A stretch of DNA of 64,000 bases from Gamarada debralockiae. Taxonomy: Eukaryota; Ascomycota; Leotiomycetes; Helotiales; Hyphodiscaceae. The notes beneath the pieces are model-generated. The model made no database searches and had not been told where the DNA came from. It worked only from the letters and a program-made list of their open reading frames with translations. The stretch covers positions 124,001 through 188,000 of the forward strand of contig NXFV01000964.1 in assembly GCA_002803225.1 (NCBI GenBank), given 5' to 3'. Shown here piece after piece: positions 1-12,435 of this stretch (its first letter is position 1; every line of letters starts with the position of its first letter). Position numbers and translations under genes: made by a program.

Positions 1-477
1 ATATTTTTGTGTTTTATTGGCGGGAGGAGGAGATCGTATACCCACATCTTGGACGGAGGCTTTATTTGTTCTGGGGCGTTATTTGGATGATCGAAAGGAG
101 GCAAGCAGCCTACCTTTATTAGTGTTGTTTGGAAGCATAGCGTAGCGTTGCATAGCATTGCACTGCACATTATTTTGATACAATTTAATTCCTATTGCTC
201 TCTCAAATTCTTCTCTAGCCCATTTCGCCTGTGCCCCTGAACTTAGGCTTCCCTTGCATATCTCCTTTCGTAGGCCACGTCCGAGAATATCCGCCCTCAA
301 GCTTCCAATCCTGAGCGGGGCTATGGTTAGCACCCTACATAAAATGTGGATATATTATACCAAAAAGAGGGGCAAAAACATACAACAGCAAGGATTCGCT
401 GATGGTCACCCACTCAACTACTGACTTGCCGATCTGAGGCTTATGTATGGCAGAGCGGACGGGATGCCCAGTGTTCC
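1..477. other. Intergenic, nothing recognised
   Basis: The only open frame is an 84-codon minus-strand one with no recognisable domain. The stretch lies downstream of the DUF3176 remnant and probably holds its former 3' flank. Confidence 0.4.
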
Positions 478-2460
478 TCAGTCTGTGGTCGTATGTGAAA
501 GCACTTGTTCTAAACCAATTGATACAGTAAACGTATCTTCAGATGCATGGCCGCTATAACTCATATACGTGACCCGCTCCTTTATATTCTCCAGCAATTG
601 TCCCCCCTTCACCACCTTGACTCTCAAAGAGTTGGCCTTTTGCTCGACTTCATCAGCCGTGTATCTCGAATCAAGACCTGCCAACAGCAACGGCCCATCC
701 AGCGAACGCAACAAAAGTGTCAAAGGGCTGCTTTTCCAAATCCCAACTTCATCTCTCCTCATGTGCAGTATCGTTGCGGTAAAGAACACCATCGAAAGGA
801 CGAGTATACCTATAGGGTATGCGAGCCAGCGTACTCTTCATTTTTCAGAATCGTTCCGTCGTACATGCTCCAGAAAAAGTGTTCACAAGGCCCCAGTCAC
901 CGTCCACCAAAGCAGGTGTTGAACGGATGTGGTTCGTAATGCTCAATGCGATGCTCCTGTGTCCATGCTTCCGGATCATGGGTTGCCCAGAAGCCTTGTA
1001 GTCCATCTGACCGCGCTTCACCTGGGCCAGCGTAGGTATTGGTACCTGAGCCCTGGCCGATGACTCCATCTAGCAGACTGCTGAATTTTTGTCTGGAGAG
1101 CCACGACAGGGTGATGCAATGTTCATCTTTGTCCGTAAATCGGGTGGAGGACTAATAAGTTCATGTCATAGCCCCTGTTTCGATCCATATAAGGAACATT
1201 GGCCTACTCGTTCCATGTTCTCACGATAACTTGGTGGAGTAGCCCCTTGTGTATTGAGACGTTGTAGGCATTTATACCAAACCAAAGTGCGCACTCAGCA
1301 GCCTATAAATTATGCCAAATTCTCCTATGTTTGCATATGATAGTATCAATGATAGATAGGTAGGGATAACTAGAATTCGTATATGCCATTAGTTCGGGGT
1401 ATTAGTAGTCGTTGAACCGAGCCGGGAGCATACCTGCAACTTCTCGGTACTCTGACTCGTTTGAAAGACCCACCTCAACTCCTTTCGAGATAGCATAATT
1501 GCGCTTGGACCAAGAATAGCATGTTTGATTCAACTTTGCTGCGGGATCGGTACATGACGAACAGACTGCCAAAATGGGTGTTGTCGACCAGGGGTATAAT
1601 TTCCGGTTGGGCAGGATGGCCCGAGAGGTTGGATACCAGGCTCATACATGCCCTGATTTAGGGCAGAAGCATAGGCATAATTAAGTTTCTCTCTGCCCCA
1701 TACAAAAACGTAAGTTTCATTGCATCATGGAACAGGGCGTGCAATCGACAGAAGAATGAGTACTTACGGGCCATTATATCCCCAAAACTGTAGTTATTGT
1801 AATACTCTGACCTCGGCACCATACTGAAGTTCGTATATTGATTGGTAGCATCAACGTTGTGATAATCGACGGAAAAAATCAATTGAGCAAAAGGATCAAT
1901 CCCAACTGCGAGGAAATGATCGCTGCTCCCAAGGAGAGAATATGCCTGGTCAAGAGAAGTTAGGTACGTTTTTCTGATAACAGACTTATACTGAGCTTCA
2001 ATCAACAGAGTAGGGTACTAAAGACAGGGAATTCGTAGAGAGGAGTCTGCCCCATTCATTCCGCTCTCCTCTTTGTCGACATAACCAAATCCACATCCCT
2101 TGGCTGAGACAGGCGGTGATCGGGACTATAGCAGCTGCCTTCATGATCGTTCGAAAGAAGGGATACCAAAGTATTAAGGGTGAATTCATAAGCCCACTGA
2201 TGTTGCAGACGGCGGTTGGTTTCGACCAGAAAAATAATCAGGGCGAGGACAGAAACAACCGCCAGACAGAAAGCCGAGAGATTCCCAAAGCCACCATTGA
2301 GCCACGAAGTTCGTATTTCTGCGTCTTGGTTTAGCGGTAGCCTTCTCGCCCGAGAGTCGATCTACACCAGGATCCAGAGGAGTTTGTGTATGAAAGACGG
2401 TGCCATTAGAGTCTTCACGATGGTTGGAGAGGCTGTCGGAAGAGGGTACCTTTGACGAAA
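478..2460 (-). pseudogene. Decayed DUF3176-family membrane protein gene
   Basis: Pieces of a DUF3176 protein lie in the right order but in changing frames. They are: an N-terminal piece ending in a WWLWE box (about 2300); a hydrophobic helix (FCLAVVSVLALIIFL, about 2250); a second membrane segment with TIMKAAAIVPITACLSQ (about 2150-2090); a DPFAQLIFSVDYHNVD segment (about 1890-1830); a CPTGN box (about 1600); and a C-terminal helix VLSMVFFTATILHMRRDE followed by IWKSSPLTLLLRSLDG (about 800-700) up to a stop at 478. The usual order in this fungal family is WWLWE, two helices, DPFAQ, CPTGNCTW, final helix, WKSS. Here the frame changes near 2298, 2165, 2000-2100, 1595 and 835. The second Cys of CPTGNCTW is read as Tyr. 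One change near 1750 could be a true intron (GTAAGT donor), but the others lack splice sites. The family's function is unknown; the members are predicted membrane proteins. I read this as a pseudogene. Confidence 0.72.
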
Positions 2461-3227
2461 CGGGTGGTAAGGCCCTAAACCGAGGGAAGTCAAAGGGCTT
2501 TCTAGCACCGGTTTCCTTTTATGGACTTGGTGGGATCGATTGTCTTGCCATGGGCTCGACGAAGGCATCCCTGGTTTGGAACCCATACTGATTCCCTCAA
2601 GTAGAATTTCCAAAAACAAGAAATAAGGGGGAAATTTTTCCAAAGTGTAAGTTACTTAGTTCAGATAAAGTCAGAACAGTGATTTGAACAACTTCGCCGC
2701 ATTCGCAAATAAGGATATATGATTCTGTATGAAGGCAGGCAGCGACAATTTCTAGATTCTGGTCGTCTCTCGAATAAATGGCTGACGGCTCGTAAGATTC
2801 AACCACTTGTGCACCAGACCTGCCAGGTCCTTGCAGCTCACCTTTGAACTACACAACGACGATAGCCCTGCACCCGCAGCTTGAAGAATCCATGTTATGA
2901 ATTATATAATATTGTTCTGGTATAAAATGATGCGTGTAGCGTTTGGCGTTCCTTTTTCCTGTATATACATAACCAATCCGATCCCCCAAGCCTTTCAGCT
3001 ACCGTTGGTTTTATAATCCCATGCCCAAGTCCAAACCAAGCCGTGTATGTACAAACCCCATCATGACTCTCATAAACTATGATCCTTCCTTTCTTTCAGG
3101 CTCTTCCAACTCCTTATCCGCACCCAGATCCCTTTTTCCACAGCCCCAAAATTAGATATTAGAAAACAAAAAGTATGTCATGTCACCTGACAGAAGAGTT
3201 CCCAGCGAGAGTACAAACTCGTCCACC
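2461..3227. other. Intergenic / 3' flank, nothing recognised
   Basis: The gap lies between the upstream end of the DUF3176 remnant and the stop of the DUF4203 gene. Short open frames on both strands resemble nothing. The AT-rich part near 2895-2980 is a plausible 3' end region for the DUF4203 gene. Confidence 0.4.
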
Positions 3228-6200
3228 TCAAGCATTCCCATTAGCCTTAGCCTGCATCCTTCTCAACGCCTCCCTATGCGCACTAAGCATATCCCCCCTC
3301 CTCATACGCTCATCAAACGCAGTATCCCTCGCCGCCCTCATCTTCCCCTCTAACACCCTCCTCTGCTCCTCAGCCTGTTTCTCTTGCCACAACGTACTTC
3401 TCTGTCTCTCAATCGTCGCTCTGGGTGGAGCCGCGGACGCAATATCGTTTTGCACTGAGGCGCGGAAGGAGGCGAGTTGCTGTTCGCGAGCAAGTGGGTG
3501 GAGAGCGGATGATTGCCGACGAGGTTGATGTGAGTCGTAGGGGACTTGAGATTGTTGAACGAGTGAGTTCTGGCGGATCATTTCGCGTCGTTGGGAGAGG
3601 GACATGTTGTCGTCGTCTACGAGGCCGTAGACTGAGCCGGCGTCGCTGCCTACTTGGGACGCGGCGCTGGAGGGGAATTGCGATTGGGGGAATTCGGGGG
3701 TTGAGGGGAGAGCGGAGGGTGAGGGGACGTAGAGGGAGGGTTTACTCCTCAGCATGGTGTCTCTCTGTCCAATGAGCGTAGGCTGGCTGCCGTATGGATT
3801 AGGAGATGCGAAGCGTGTGAGGTTAGGTGTTGAGCCGCCGGCGTCTTCTTCGATTGGTGATTCGACGATGGGTTGGGAGACAATGGGTGTGGAGGAGCTG
3901 CGGAAGGGCATGGACCGGGTGTTGAGTGGTGGTTGTGTAGGAGGGCCATGGAACGAGTGCTGTGAAGTGCTGCGAGGCAAAGCTTCGCCATTGGATTTCT
4001 CAAGTCCGGAAGGGGATGGGTATGTCTTAGACATGGAGGAACTTGACCGTGTGAGGACTGGAACGTAGTTTGACATTTGGGACGGAGTTCGAGATGGTTG
4101 AGTGGCATTTTCCGATGTTTGTTGGAGTTCTTCGACGTTCACCGGAGCGGCAGTTTCGGCGGCAACTTCGACCTTCTCCTCCTCTATTTCAGCTGGGTAT
4201 TCTGCTAATTTGAGCTCCTCGAGATCTGGAGCATCTGCTGTGCTGAGATGCTTCGCCCATTCATTCGTCCGGTAGGACATCACGACCTTTGATAGTTGCG
4301 GTGGGAGACTTTCCTTTGTGAGAGTTGCAGGTTTTGACTCTGCTGCTGACACGACCGAGGGAGCTCCATTTGCGGGTTTCTCGGTCTCCTCAGACTCGAC
4401 CTCTTGGGTAGCTGCCTTCTCTTTGGATGCCTTTGGATCTGTGCTTGAGGTCAAGCACAAAAATCCTTGGCTTGGCTTCTCGCCTTCTTGCTCCTTCGAT
4501 TGCGTTGGATCCAAAATACCTGTATCTACAGTGATAGTAGACAGTCTTTTGGTCGCTTCCTTGTGAAAGTCGGCGGCCAGATTCGACTGAGTAACATCGG
4601 TCCCCTCCGCTGTAGGAATTCTGGGAGATGGGACATCTTCAGCATCCCGAACGTGTACAATTGATGATCGAGTACTCATATCCTCATCATCACTCAGCCC
4701 ATCCATAGTCGCGGCCAGTGAAGAGGCACGACTTATAGGGCGATCATGAATGGCGTGAGGTATGACCAAATCTTCAGTACTGTTCCCCTCACCAGTCGAG
4801 AATCGTTTCGAGCTCCCATTCGACCTCCCAGATAATTTTCGAAGAAAAGCTGATCCTGCTGAGAGATGCTTAGATTTTCGCTTTTCCACAGTAAGTTCAT
4901 CGTCTGCAAATGTAGCCACTGAAGAATTGTCGTCTTCTACCTCGCCTTCTGGTATTTTGAACGGAAGAGGAACAACTGCTGGGCCTGCTGATGCCCGTTT
5001 CGAATTGCGTTGCGAGTTCCGTTTTGAAGGTCGTCTCTCCAGTCGTGCTTCACCGTCAGCTCCAACAACCCAGACGCCCTCTTCTGGTGGGAATTCCAGC
5101 GGAGTGCTGCGTGCTGACATGTGACTAAGGCGGTTTTCGACAGGCTCAATTTGGTTTCCATTCTCATCCAGAATAGTCGGAGTTTCAGGATCTCGCGCCA
5201 CTCGAACAGTGATTGGGCCACCGTCCTGACCTTTGCTGCTCATTACCAATCCAGCTCCAGTTGTCAATGTTGGTGAAGGTATGTCCACCATTTCAATCTC
5301 CTCGTCGCCAGAACGTCTTAAAGAGGTGACTGTACTTGTTGGTCCCTTCTTCTGACTGTCCATATCACCCAGTCCAGAGTCCCGTTGCGACTGCTGTCCG
5401 TTGGATTTGGCACGCTCCTTATCGCCATAGACCGCCTCCCACTGATTCCTCTCCTGAGCGTTGTGTGCCTCAATGCGTCTCCCAACATTTTCTTCCTCCC
5501 TCTGGATGGTCCGTTCGTCCTCTAGCCGTTCGACTGCTCGTTGCTCTCGGCGCTCTTTGATGACTTTCCAAAGCTTCATCTGGGACATAATACCAAAAAG
5601 GAAGATGACAACGATTGCTGCAATTTCAACCTTCATGCCTCTAGTGAGTGGATAGGTCGTGGCGCCAACAGGAAACAGGTTATCGTTGAGATCCCAGATG
5701 TATGCCCAGAACTCCTTCAAACCAGCTCGACTGACGCAGTCAATTCCTAATACTACCACAGTTGCCCCACTGAAGGAAATGAAGCCAATCAATCCGTATG
5801 GCCGTGTTATATGACTGAACGATGTTGCAAATCCTGCAAGCGTAAACGCGGCAATGAAGCCGGACTTTGCACTTGTTGATGTCAGAAGTCCACCGGGCTT
5901 GAGAACGAGTAACCACATGCTGAAGCAGAATCCACCTAGTAGACAGCCCAATCCTTCCGTCATTTCAGTGAACACAATTGCTGCTCCACCCAGAATTATG
6001 CCAGTCATAGCCACCGCAACGAGGTATGCCCCTTGTATGGCATTGGTAATTGGCGGGTTCATCACGTATATGATGAGCACAGTGACAGCCAAACCGGCGA
6101 GGTAGCCGGCGGAGAGATATATGTGGAGGAATTTATTCTTAATCCCCACAAGAGTGTAGACCGTCCCACTAAGCATCAGCATGACTCCAGCAACTGCAAA

Positions 6201-6680
6201 TGCTGGAGTGACTTCGGGGGTGAGAGGTAGTTTGCCAGGAGTAGCAGTGGCTATACCAATGTTAGTGCTTGAATACTGCCGTGACGAAGTGATTCATATA
6301 CCATTGAAGACGGATGTTACGATTGGAGATGTGGGAACGGCTCCATTGATGTTTGATGTAACCGCAGAGATAACAATTGAAGACGTGGATATTGCTGAAG
6401 TCGAGCTTGATGACGAATTCGAAGAAGTAGGCATCACTGATGAGGATCCAGACCCAGAGACGGATTGAGTTGTTGTTGAAGCCCCTCCATCTTTCCCTGA
6501 ACTACTTCCTCCTGATTGCGTAGGACTACTCGACTGTGTCTTCGAAGCCTCTGTGATTGTGGATGGAGTTGTTGGGTCATCCCGCCTATGTATATATACG
6601 GCTTGCGAATCGGCGACTGAAATGATGACGCAGAAGTAGAGGGTGAGTATTGCCAAAAACTTGGCCTTCGTCGTAAACAT
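3228..6680 (-). CDS. DUF4203 (TM7S3/TM198-like) membrane protein
   Basis: Two exons, 6302-6680 and 3228-6250, give about 1133 aa. The 51-base intron has a GTATAT donor, a CACTAAC branch site and a TATAG acceptor, and joins in frame. The protein starts with a signal peptide (ATG at 6680; hydrophobic LAILTLYFCVIISVADS). A Ser/Thr-rich, probably glycosylated ectodomain follows to about residue 125, then about seven membrane segments (residues about 140-340) rich in small residues, typical of DUF4203. The remaining roughly 780 residues are polar and disordered: a charged segment right after the last helix (KVIKERREQRAVERLEDER), Ser-rich stretches, and a basic coiled-coil end. The topology suggests a surface or endomembrane protein with a long cytosolic tail. 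Function is unknown; fungal members are usually annotated only as DUF4203. No frame disruption is seen over 3 kb. Confidence 0.88.
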
Positions 6681-8887
6681 CGTGATTGTTGTAAAATCAG
6701 CTCAACGGGTGCAGGGCGAGTGGACGATGCGACGATGCGACGAGGGAACAAGTCCTTGTGAAGAGAAAAAGAGTGACAACAAGGAACTTTCTTCAGGTTG
6801 TACCGAGGGCAAGCAGCATTGGCGCAGGCCCTGCTGCCAGTGGTTCTAGACAAAACGACTGAGGCAAATTGATGAACGAGGTAAGAGTTTGCAAAACTGG
6901 CAAGGTGTGGAGGTACAGAAGAATCTTAGGGCTAGAGCTTGGGCAGGACGCTACTAGATCTGCGGCGAGGCACAAGGATATGGCTTCGTTAATCGAGGGA
7001 GCATGGCTCGGATAGGAGAACTTATTTTTGACATTAACGAATGAGGGGCTGAGATGAAGGCAGATGAGATGAAAAACAGATATCAAAGCTCCAAAGACAA
7101 CCTAAAAGCGGGCAAGCAGCTAAATTATTTTGGATGTTTGGGCAAGGCGCCTGAGAGATTGCGATGTCCCATGTGGGATAGCCAGCCCTGTCCGGGTATG
7201 GTCCGTCGGATATCCGACCTTCCATGGCGTCTGTTCGGCTGGACCAGTCGAGGAGTTGCTGGGGCGTCAGTCTGCCTACCGGTAGGGCAGCCTTGGATCA
7301 CCAGCTCGAATGAGAGAAAGTTCTCCAGTGAGTTCTGCTCCTGTGCCTTCGTGGTCTGTGTGCAGTTCCTCAGCCGTCTGCAATACAAGAAGGTCTTGGA
7401 ACACGAGCATTTCAGCAGCGACGATCCTGAAAACTATTGGTGGTGGGTACTACAGCAATGCGTTCCTCTCCCAACAGATCCTCTGATGTGGCAGATGCGC
7501 TGGCCCTTCGAAGCCACATTCATGCGCTACGGAGGATTCTTCGGATGCGAAGGCAAGATTGATTTGATGACAAAGGAAACCCCTCAGCGGGCCCGTAAGG
7601 TTCTCTGTATGCCGCTGTCGTATCGATTTCCAGAATCTCTTAGGAGTTGTTGCCGCTTTGGAAGTCGTTGGATGAAAAGAGATGCGGTGGTGAAGCGAGA
7701 TTAGGAGTGAACTTTAAAATTCGACGCTGCCAGGAACCCGTGCTAGGCATCGTTCCATCAATCATCATGGCATGATGTTAGGAGGCGAAGTAAAAAAGGG
7801 GACTGTTTTGCTTCTTTTCTTTTTTCATTCTTGAGCCTTATTTTTGCAATAGGCTCATTATTAGGAAACGAATAGCTGGCAACTTTTAAAGGGATACAGA
7901 TATGTGTTCTTTTCGAGTTGAAAAAGCCGAAATCCTTAAAATCTGGGGATGGAAAAGTGCAATTTTAGCCTTTCAGGGGTCAAAGTCCACTCTGACCAAA
8001 AGTAGGTTAGCTTCATGTATGAGAACAAAAGTCCCGAGACCAATGCACGAACCGGTTGCACGGATCCAGGACAATAAAGAACAGATCGAAAGCCGGCCTT
8101 GTCGCGTCCAAGAAAGACGCGAAGTCGTACGTGAATTGGCCACGAGTCCTGCCTCTTCGAAGTATTCTTTGCTAATCTTGTGACGAAAGAGCAATTTTAA
8201 AAATACAGGAAATAATCCCAGAATCGGCTTCGTGGCCGCTGTAACAGCCGCGTTGCAGCATGTCGTGGAACGATCTAAGAGCCATGAACAAGTTTTTAAC
8301 AGCGGACGTCATGCAGCTCGCCGTCTGGGATTGCGGAGTCGATATTGGACTGATAAGAGCTTCATATACGGCAACAAGCATCGAGATGAGATGAATGCAC
8401 CCTCAAGTTCGATGATAAGGGGAATCCAGGGCAGTTGTCTGGGTTTCTGGGTCTGGAGTCCATGCTCTTCTTGATGTAGAGTACTAAAGTTGATACCACG
8501 TGACACCTGTGCTTGTCATCACCTCTGGGCAGAAAAATTCACCTCATAGTGCCTCGTAATATCGTCGTTCAATCGGTCAAACAGAGCACCGAAATCTCAT
8601 TCCTCTCCCCTGGCAAAAGCTTCCAACATCCAAAGTCACTTTTCGTTTCTGGACAGTCAGGTTCATGAGAATTTGTGCCTCAGGCTCCAACATAATCTTA
8701 AACCCCTAATCGCGAACTATCTCCAAGTCGCGTTGAGAAAGCCCATGGAAACTTTGCGCCCCAGCTCCCCACATCAGCACAAACTCTCCTTTCATCTCAC
8801 CAACGCCCTCAATCAGCTCTCTATTTACCATTCTAGCCAAGTTCTCCACCTTCAACCTCAATGCTCACCCAAACTACCACAAACAAA
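6681..8887. other. Divergent intergenic region
   Basis: This 2.2 kb gap separates two genes transcribed away from each other. A 216-codon plus-strand frame (7054-7704) and several shorter ones show no domain, no splice logic and no family resemblance, so I do not call them. Pyrimidine-rich stretches close to 8888 (about 8760-8880) fit a promoter and 5' leader for the downstream gene. Confidence 0.45.
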
Positions 8888-9515
8888 ATGTCATCCTTCC
8901 TCCTCCGCAGCCGCGCTCTCCCCCGCGCAACCCGCACATTCAGCACCAGCACCCAGCGCTCCTCCTTCGCCAAGATGACCATTATCGGCCGTCTCGCAGA
9001 CACCCCCGAGTTGCAGGCTACGAGCACAGGACAAGAGATTCTGAGATATGCTGTTGGAACCAGTTCTGGACCGAGGGACAATCAGAAGACAAGCTGGTTC
9101 CGCGTTACGAGCTTTTTGCCGGAGGGCCCGCAGAGGGATTTCATTGCTAGTTTAGATAAGGGGTGAGTTGCGCATTTTCCTAGAGCAGTCAAGATTTTAG
9201 GGAGGTCTTAGCGTGGAGGATGTTGGAGGAGTCGGGAGAAAGAGGAGGTGAATGATGCGCCGGGAAGGTTTTTAGATTCGAAGGGGATGAATATGGATAT
9301 GCTAACGGAGCGCATGTAAAGAACTCTGGTCTATGTCGAGGGCGATGCCACAATGAGCCAATACAACGACGCAGACGGCAAGCCAAGGAGCGCATTGAAC
9401 CTCGTCCAGCGTAAGTTCCATCTCCCAACTTTCAACCCTCTCAAAGTCTACTATCTAACATCTTTCCTCCACAGAAAAGCTCGAGGTCCTCTCCCCCAAG
9501 AAGCCGGCAGCGTAG
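8888..9515 (+). CDS. rim1: Mitochondrial single-stranded DNA-binding protein
   Basis: Three exons, 8888-9162, 9322-9410 and 9475-9515, give 134 aa, normal for yeast Rim1-type mtSSB. Junctions are GG/GTGAGT...GTAAAG and AGC/GTAAGT...CCACAG, both in frame. The first 29 residues are basic and Ser/Arg-rich, as in a mitochondrial presequence. An OB-fold follows, with typical mtSSB wording: MTIIGRLADTPEL, ILRYAVGTSSG, TSWFRVTSF, and after the first intron TLVYVEGDATM. The protein coats single-stranded mtDNA during replication. An in-frame ATG at 8861 would add 9 residues. I prefer 8888 because its context (ACAAAATGT) is better and the presequence then begins MSSFLLRSRAL. Confidence 0.92.
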
Positions 9516-10480
9516 ATATCCCCACCCATACACATACTATCACCGACCACACCTGCACATACGAACAATTTCCTTGTGTCAGAGCTACGAAGTTAATTAG
9601 CGTTCTGTATTAATCTCTACTTTCGTGTAAGACTCCAGGTTTCGGGTTCGATAAGAGGGAGTGTGAGCAAAGAGGCTGGCTTGCGGCTTCATGTCACGTA
9701 TTCTCTGATGCAATCACATGCAAATCTCCACTCCATGCACCTCCGTTTCGTCTCTGATTTCGTATCCACTTTAAAGAGTTGCCAGCTACCTCATGTTCAC
9801 AGGTCGCATATGAGATTAAACCGAATCACAAGTCACATGTCAAAGCAGATACAAATGCACAAAGTAGGAAATGAAAGAGTTCTCACCCGCCTAGCAAACT
9901 CTACCAAGCCTGTCTACGTGCATCGTCTTCACCACGCCATACACCTCACAGGCAAGAACCACAAGCCCAGTGAGGAAGCTCTCAAATCCCAACTCGGCAC
10001 GGCGTCCTCTCTAAACCCCCATGATCCTGTCCCTTGCATGCCAAGTTATTTTTCCGCGTTGATTTTCAATTTTTTTGGTGATGGTTTTCTATTCTCATTT
10101 TTTTCATGTGCCTTTGTAATTTTCTGTCTTTCTCTTCCTCGAAGTCAAAGAAAGTCGCATACAGCCAGGTGGCGGCGGGCCTAGTCTACTAGCGAAGTTG
10201 AACCCCAAGCTAATTTGTTGTTGTAGTAGTTGAGGGCGAGGTTTCGTAACGAAAGTGTTGATGTTATCAGTTGAACCTTGCAAATAACCTTGATTGAGAC
10301 AAGCATGTTCAACTACCTCTCAAAGAAGAAGTAAAAGAGAAGAAGCTGGTCAACCATATCAAATGACGCGTCGACCAGTCTCGTCGTGGCAGGTGCGTGG
10401 CCCCGCCTGGGAAGCCAAGTTTCTTGAGTGCAGGAATCGCGATATTGATCCCTTGTGAACGAAACCTGTTCACCCTTTAA
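9516..10480. other. Intergenic, nothing recognised
   Basis: A 173-codon frame (9663-10184) begins at a GTG, has no domain and ends in a T-rich hydrophobic stretch, so it is not called. The beginning of the gap is the 3' flank of the mtSSB gene. Confidence 0.4.
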
Positions 10481-10722
10481 TTAAGCCCCTCTAACATTTG
10501 AAACCGGCTCCCCATCATGAAAGCGCGGGATATAGAATCTGCTCGTCATAATCTCATCCCATTCCGGACTAACAAGATGCTCGCTATTTCCATAGAGTCT
10601 CTCGCTCAAATCCTTATGCAGAGCCTTCTTTGCTCGGTTCGGCGCATAGTAGCGTCCCGTTCAGGACGGAGCATATAAAAGCCCTTGGAGTAGAAGTTTT
10701 CGCTAATCTCTTGCGTACGCTC
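10481..10722 (-). pseudogene. C-terminal gene remnant, family unknown
   Basis: Minus-strand codons give a protein-like tail in two frames: TQEISENFYSKGFYMLRPER, then after a frame change near 10655, YYAPNRAKKALHKDL... and ...EWDEIMTSRFYIPRFHDGE, ending NVRGA and a stop at 10481-10483. The composition (balanced charged and aromatic residues, no low complexity) is that of a folded protein rather than random sequence. An in-frame stop lies just upstream of the start of this piece. I cannot name the family. Confidence 0.42.
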
Positions 10723-10761
10723 TTATCGTTGGTTTCGTTGAGTAATCTAACCATGTAGTCG

Positions 10762-12218
10762 CTAGGAGTAATGAACTTGTACCTGCCGCTTGGAGGTTGG
10801 GAACGATTCTCCTACACAAGGAGGTTCTTTCCAGCCATTTGGGCCGGCTGGCCTGTCGGAGATCGTGGCGGAGCTGGCCTGAGAGCCTGCATCAATGTGC
10901 TCATTGTCTTTGTCGTCATTTTGTGCTGTGGCCTGGGGTGGTTGATGGGCTTGGGTTTGAGGACATTGAGAACCTCCATTGTTGTCTTCGTCCTTGGGTT
11001 CAGGTGCGGATCTCCTACGTTTTCGAGACGCTTCGGTTTGAGGACCCGGGCCGCCGTTGTCTTCATCTTTGTCAGTACCACCGCTGCTCGGTTCGGACAC
11101 GGCTCTCTTCCGCTTTCCCGCGGTTGTGCGTGTTGGTCGACTTGAGCCACTGTTTTCACCATTTACTGGAGTCTACCCAGAGGTGCTTTTTGCTGGGCTG
11201 CCCTTTGCTGGTTGCGATTGGCTGGAGCCTTCTTCGCTAGATTTTTCTCTTTCGAGCCATTGTTCCCAATTCGATCTTCATCCTCATCTTTTGAGGCTTC
11301 CCTTGAGTCGCTGCTCTTGATCTGAATCTCCCTTTCATTCGCAAGACGCCACCAATTTCCATTCTTATCATTATTACCATATGAGGTTATGGCGACAAGT
11401 AGCGTTGTTGGGTTTTAGCTTATCGGACAAAGCCGAACAACTATTCAACAAAGTGTTCAGTTTCACTTTCACACCAGCTGCAACAGCGAGGGCGGTTTAG
11501 AGAACAAGGTTCCAGTTTGTGGTCTCTTGCCTGCTACCTGGATCTTGGGGTATTGACCTGGCATTAGGCCCAGGGCTGTGACATATGTCAGCCACGCAAC
11601 TCTGTTTTCGTTCTTTGGGAATTCTACTAAACCTGTGTGACCAAGCAATCTGCGCCTTGCTGGACGGTGCAGGTGTTGTGTGATGTGATGGTATGGTCGA
11701 ACCATAAGGGAGCCTCTGGCAAAGCCGGGGGTGCTGGGGCTGTCGAGGGCCTGGCACTGAAGCAGCTTGAATGCTTTCATTGATGTCAGAATGAGCCAAT
11801 TGGGCAGTTGGATTTTGCGAAAAGGAGCTTAGCTCATCACGTGAAGAGGGTTGTCCGGACTGATTGGGACCTTCCATCTGAAATAAGATTCGAGATGGAG
11901 CTTCGAACATCCTCAGGAGTCATAGGAGGAGTGACGGGAGTGGTGACGGTGAGTGAAATGCTGTTGATCTGGCCTGTTGGTTGACTGGTTGAAGCCATCT
12001 TCTGAGTCGATGAAACAGATTCCATATTTCGGGACGAGTCTGTTGATTGTTGGCGAAGCTGTACGGAAGTACTCGAAATTGGTGAACGAAGGATAGCAAA
12101 ATAACATTTGAGCCAGTCGAGATGGAAATACACTAATCGTAACTCTCCTAGGCAAATCAACTGAGACGATCGAGTCACGTTTGATGTGAGGAAATATTGG
12201 TGTATGGACTTTCATCAC
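10762..12218 (-). pseudogene. Decayed tandem paralogue of the 12436-13956 gene
   Basis: Fragments in at least three frames align with the neighbouring 506-aa protein. The clearest is WLTYVTALGLMPGQYP...KRPQTG (about 11615-11510), against WLPYLQALGLRQNEYP...IKPQTG in the neighbour: about half of 30 aligned residues are identical by eye. Before it, an AWSH...EFPKN stretch matches CWSHLGKFPEN but changes frame in the middle. After it, LKPNNATCRHNL (about 11420) matches LKANNDSFRHSL beyond stop codons. The distal third is a Ser/Lys/Pro-rich frame ending at 10762 with bipartite basic runs (GKRKRA, RKRRRSAP). The upstream flank is also duplicated. It is most likely a pseudogene; several unrecognised introns are possible but few breaks have splice sites. 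Confidence 0.6.
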
Positions 12219-12435
12219 TCTTTGCAGTCCACATTTTATGGGAAAGAATTCATCATTGGTCTAGTAAATAAAATTTTGATCTGACCATGCCAGTGTGTTA
12301 CTCAATTTTCTTCTGCAGTCAGGGAAAATGAGTTTCGTTGTAAGGTAGATTGGTAAGTAGCCCACCCTCAGAGGCGAAGTCCGCTGTTGCATATGTTGTC
12401 CGACATGATAACGACGCCATTTCATGAGGAAAAGA

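Noticed and set aside
2320..2395. tRNA-like stretch (GGTTTAGCGGTAG... and GAGAGTCGATC)
   Set aside because: It resembles a D-arm, but no acceptor stem, anticodon arm or T-arm closes, and the same bases fit the coding of the DUF3176 remnant on the other strand.
7054..7704. 216-codon open frame, plus strand
   Set aside because: No domain, odd composition rich in Trp/Arg/Cys, an overlapping frame on the other strand, and no splice structure.
9663..10184. 173-codon open frame, plus strand
   Set aside because: It starts at GTG, which is unusual for a fungal nuclear gene, is His/Ser/Leu-rich without family resemblance, and ends in a T-rich tract.
10797..11240. 147-codon plus-strand frame opposite the tandem pseudogene
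   Set aside because: It is a shadow of the minus-strand Ser/Lys/Pro-rich coding sequence, whose content explains the Cys/Leu-rich reading.
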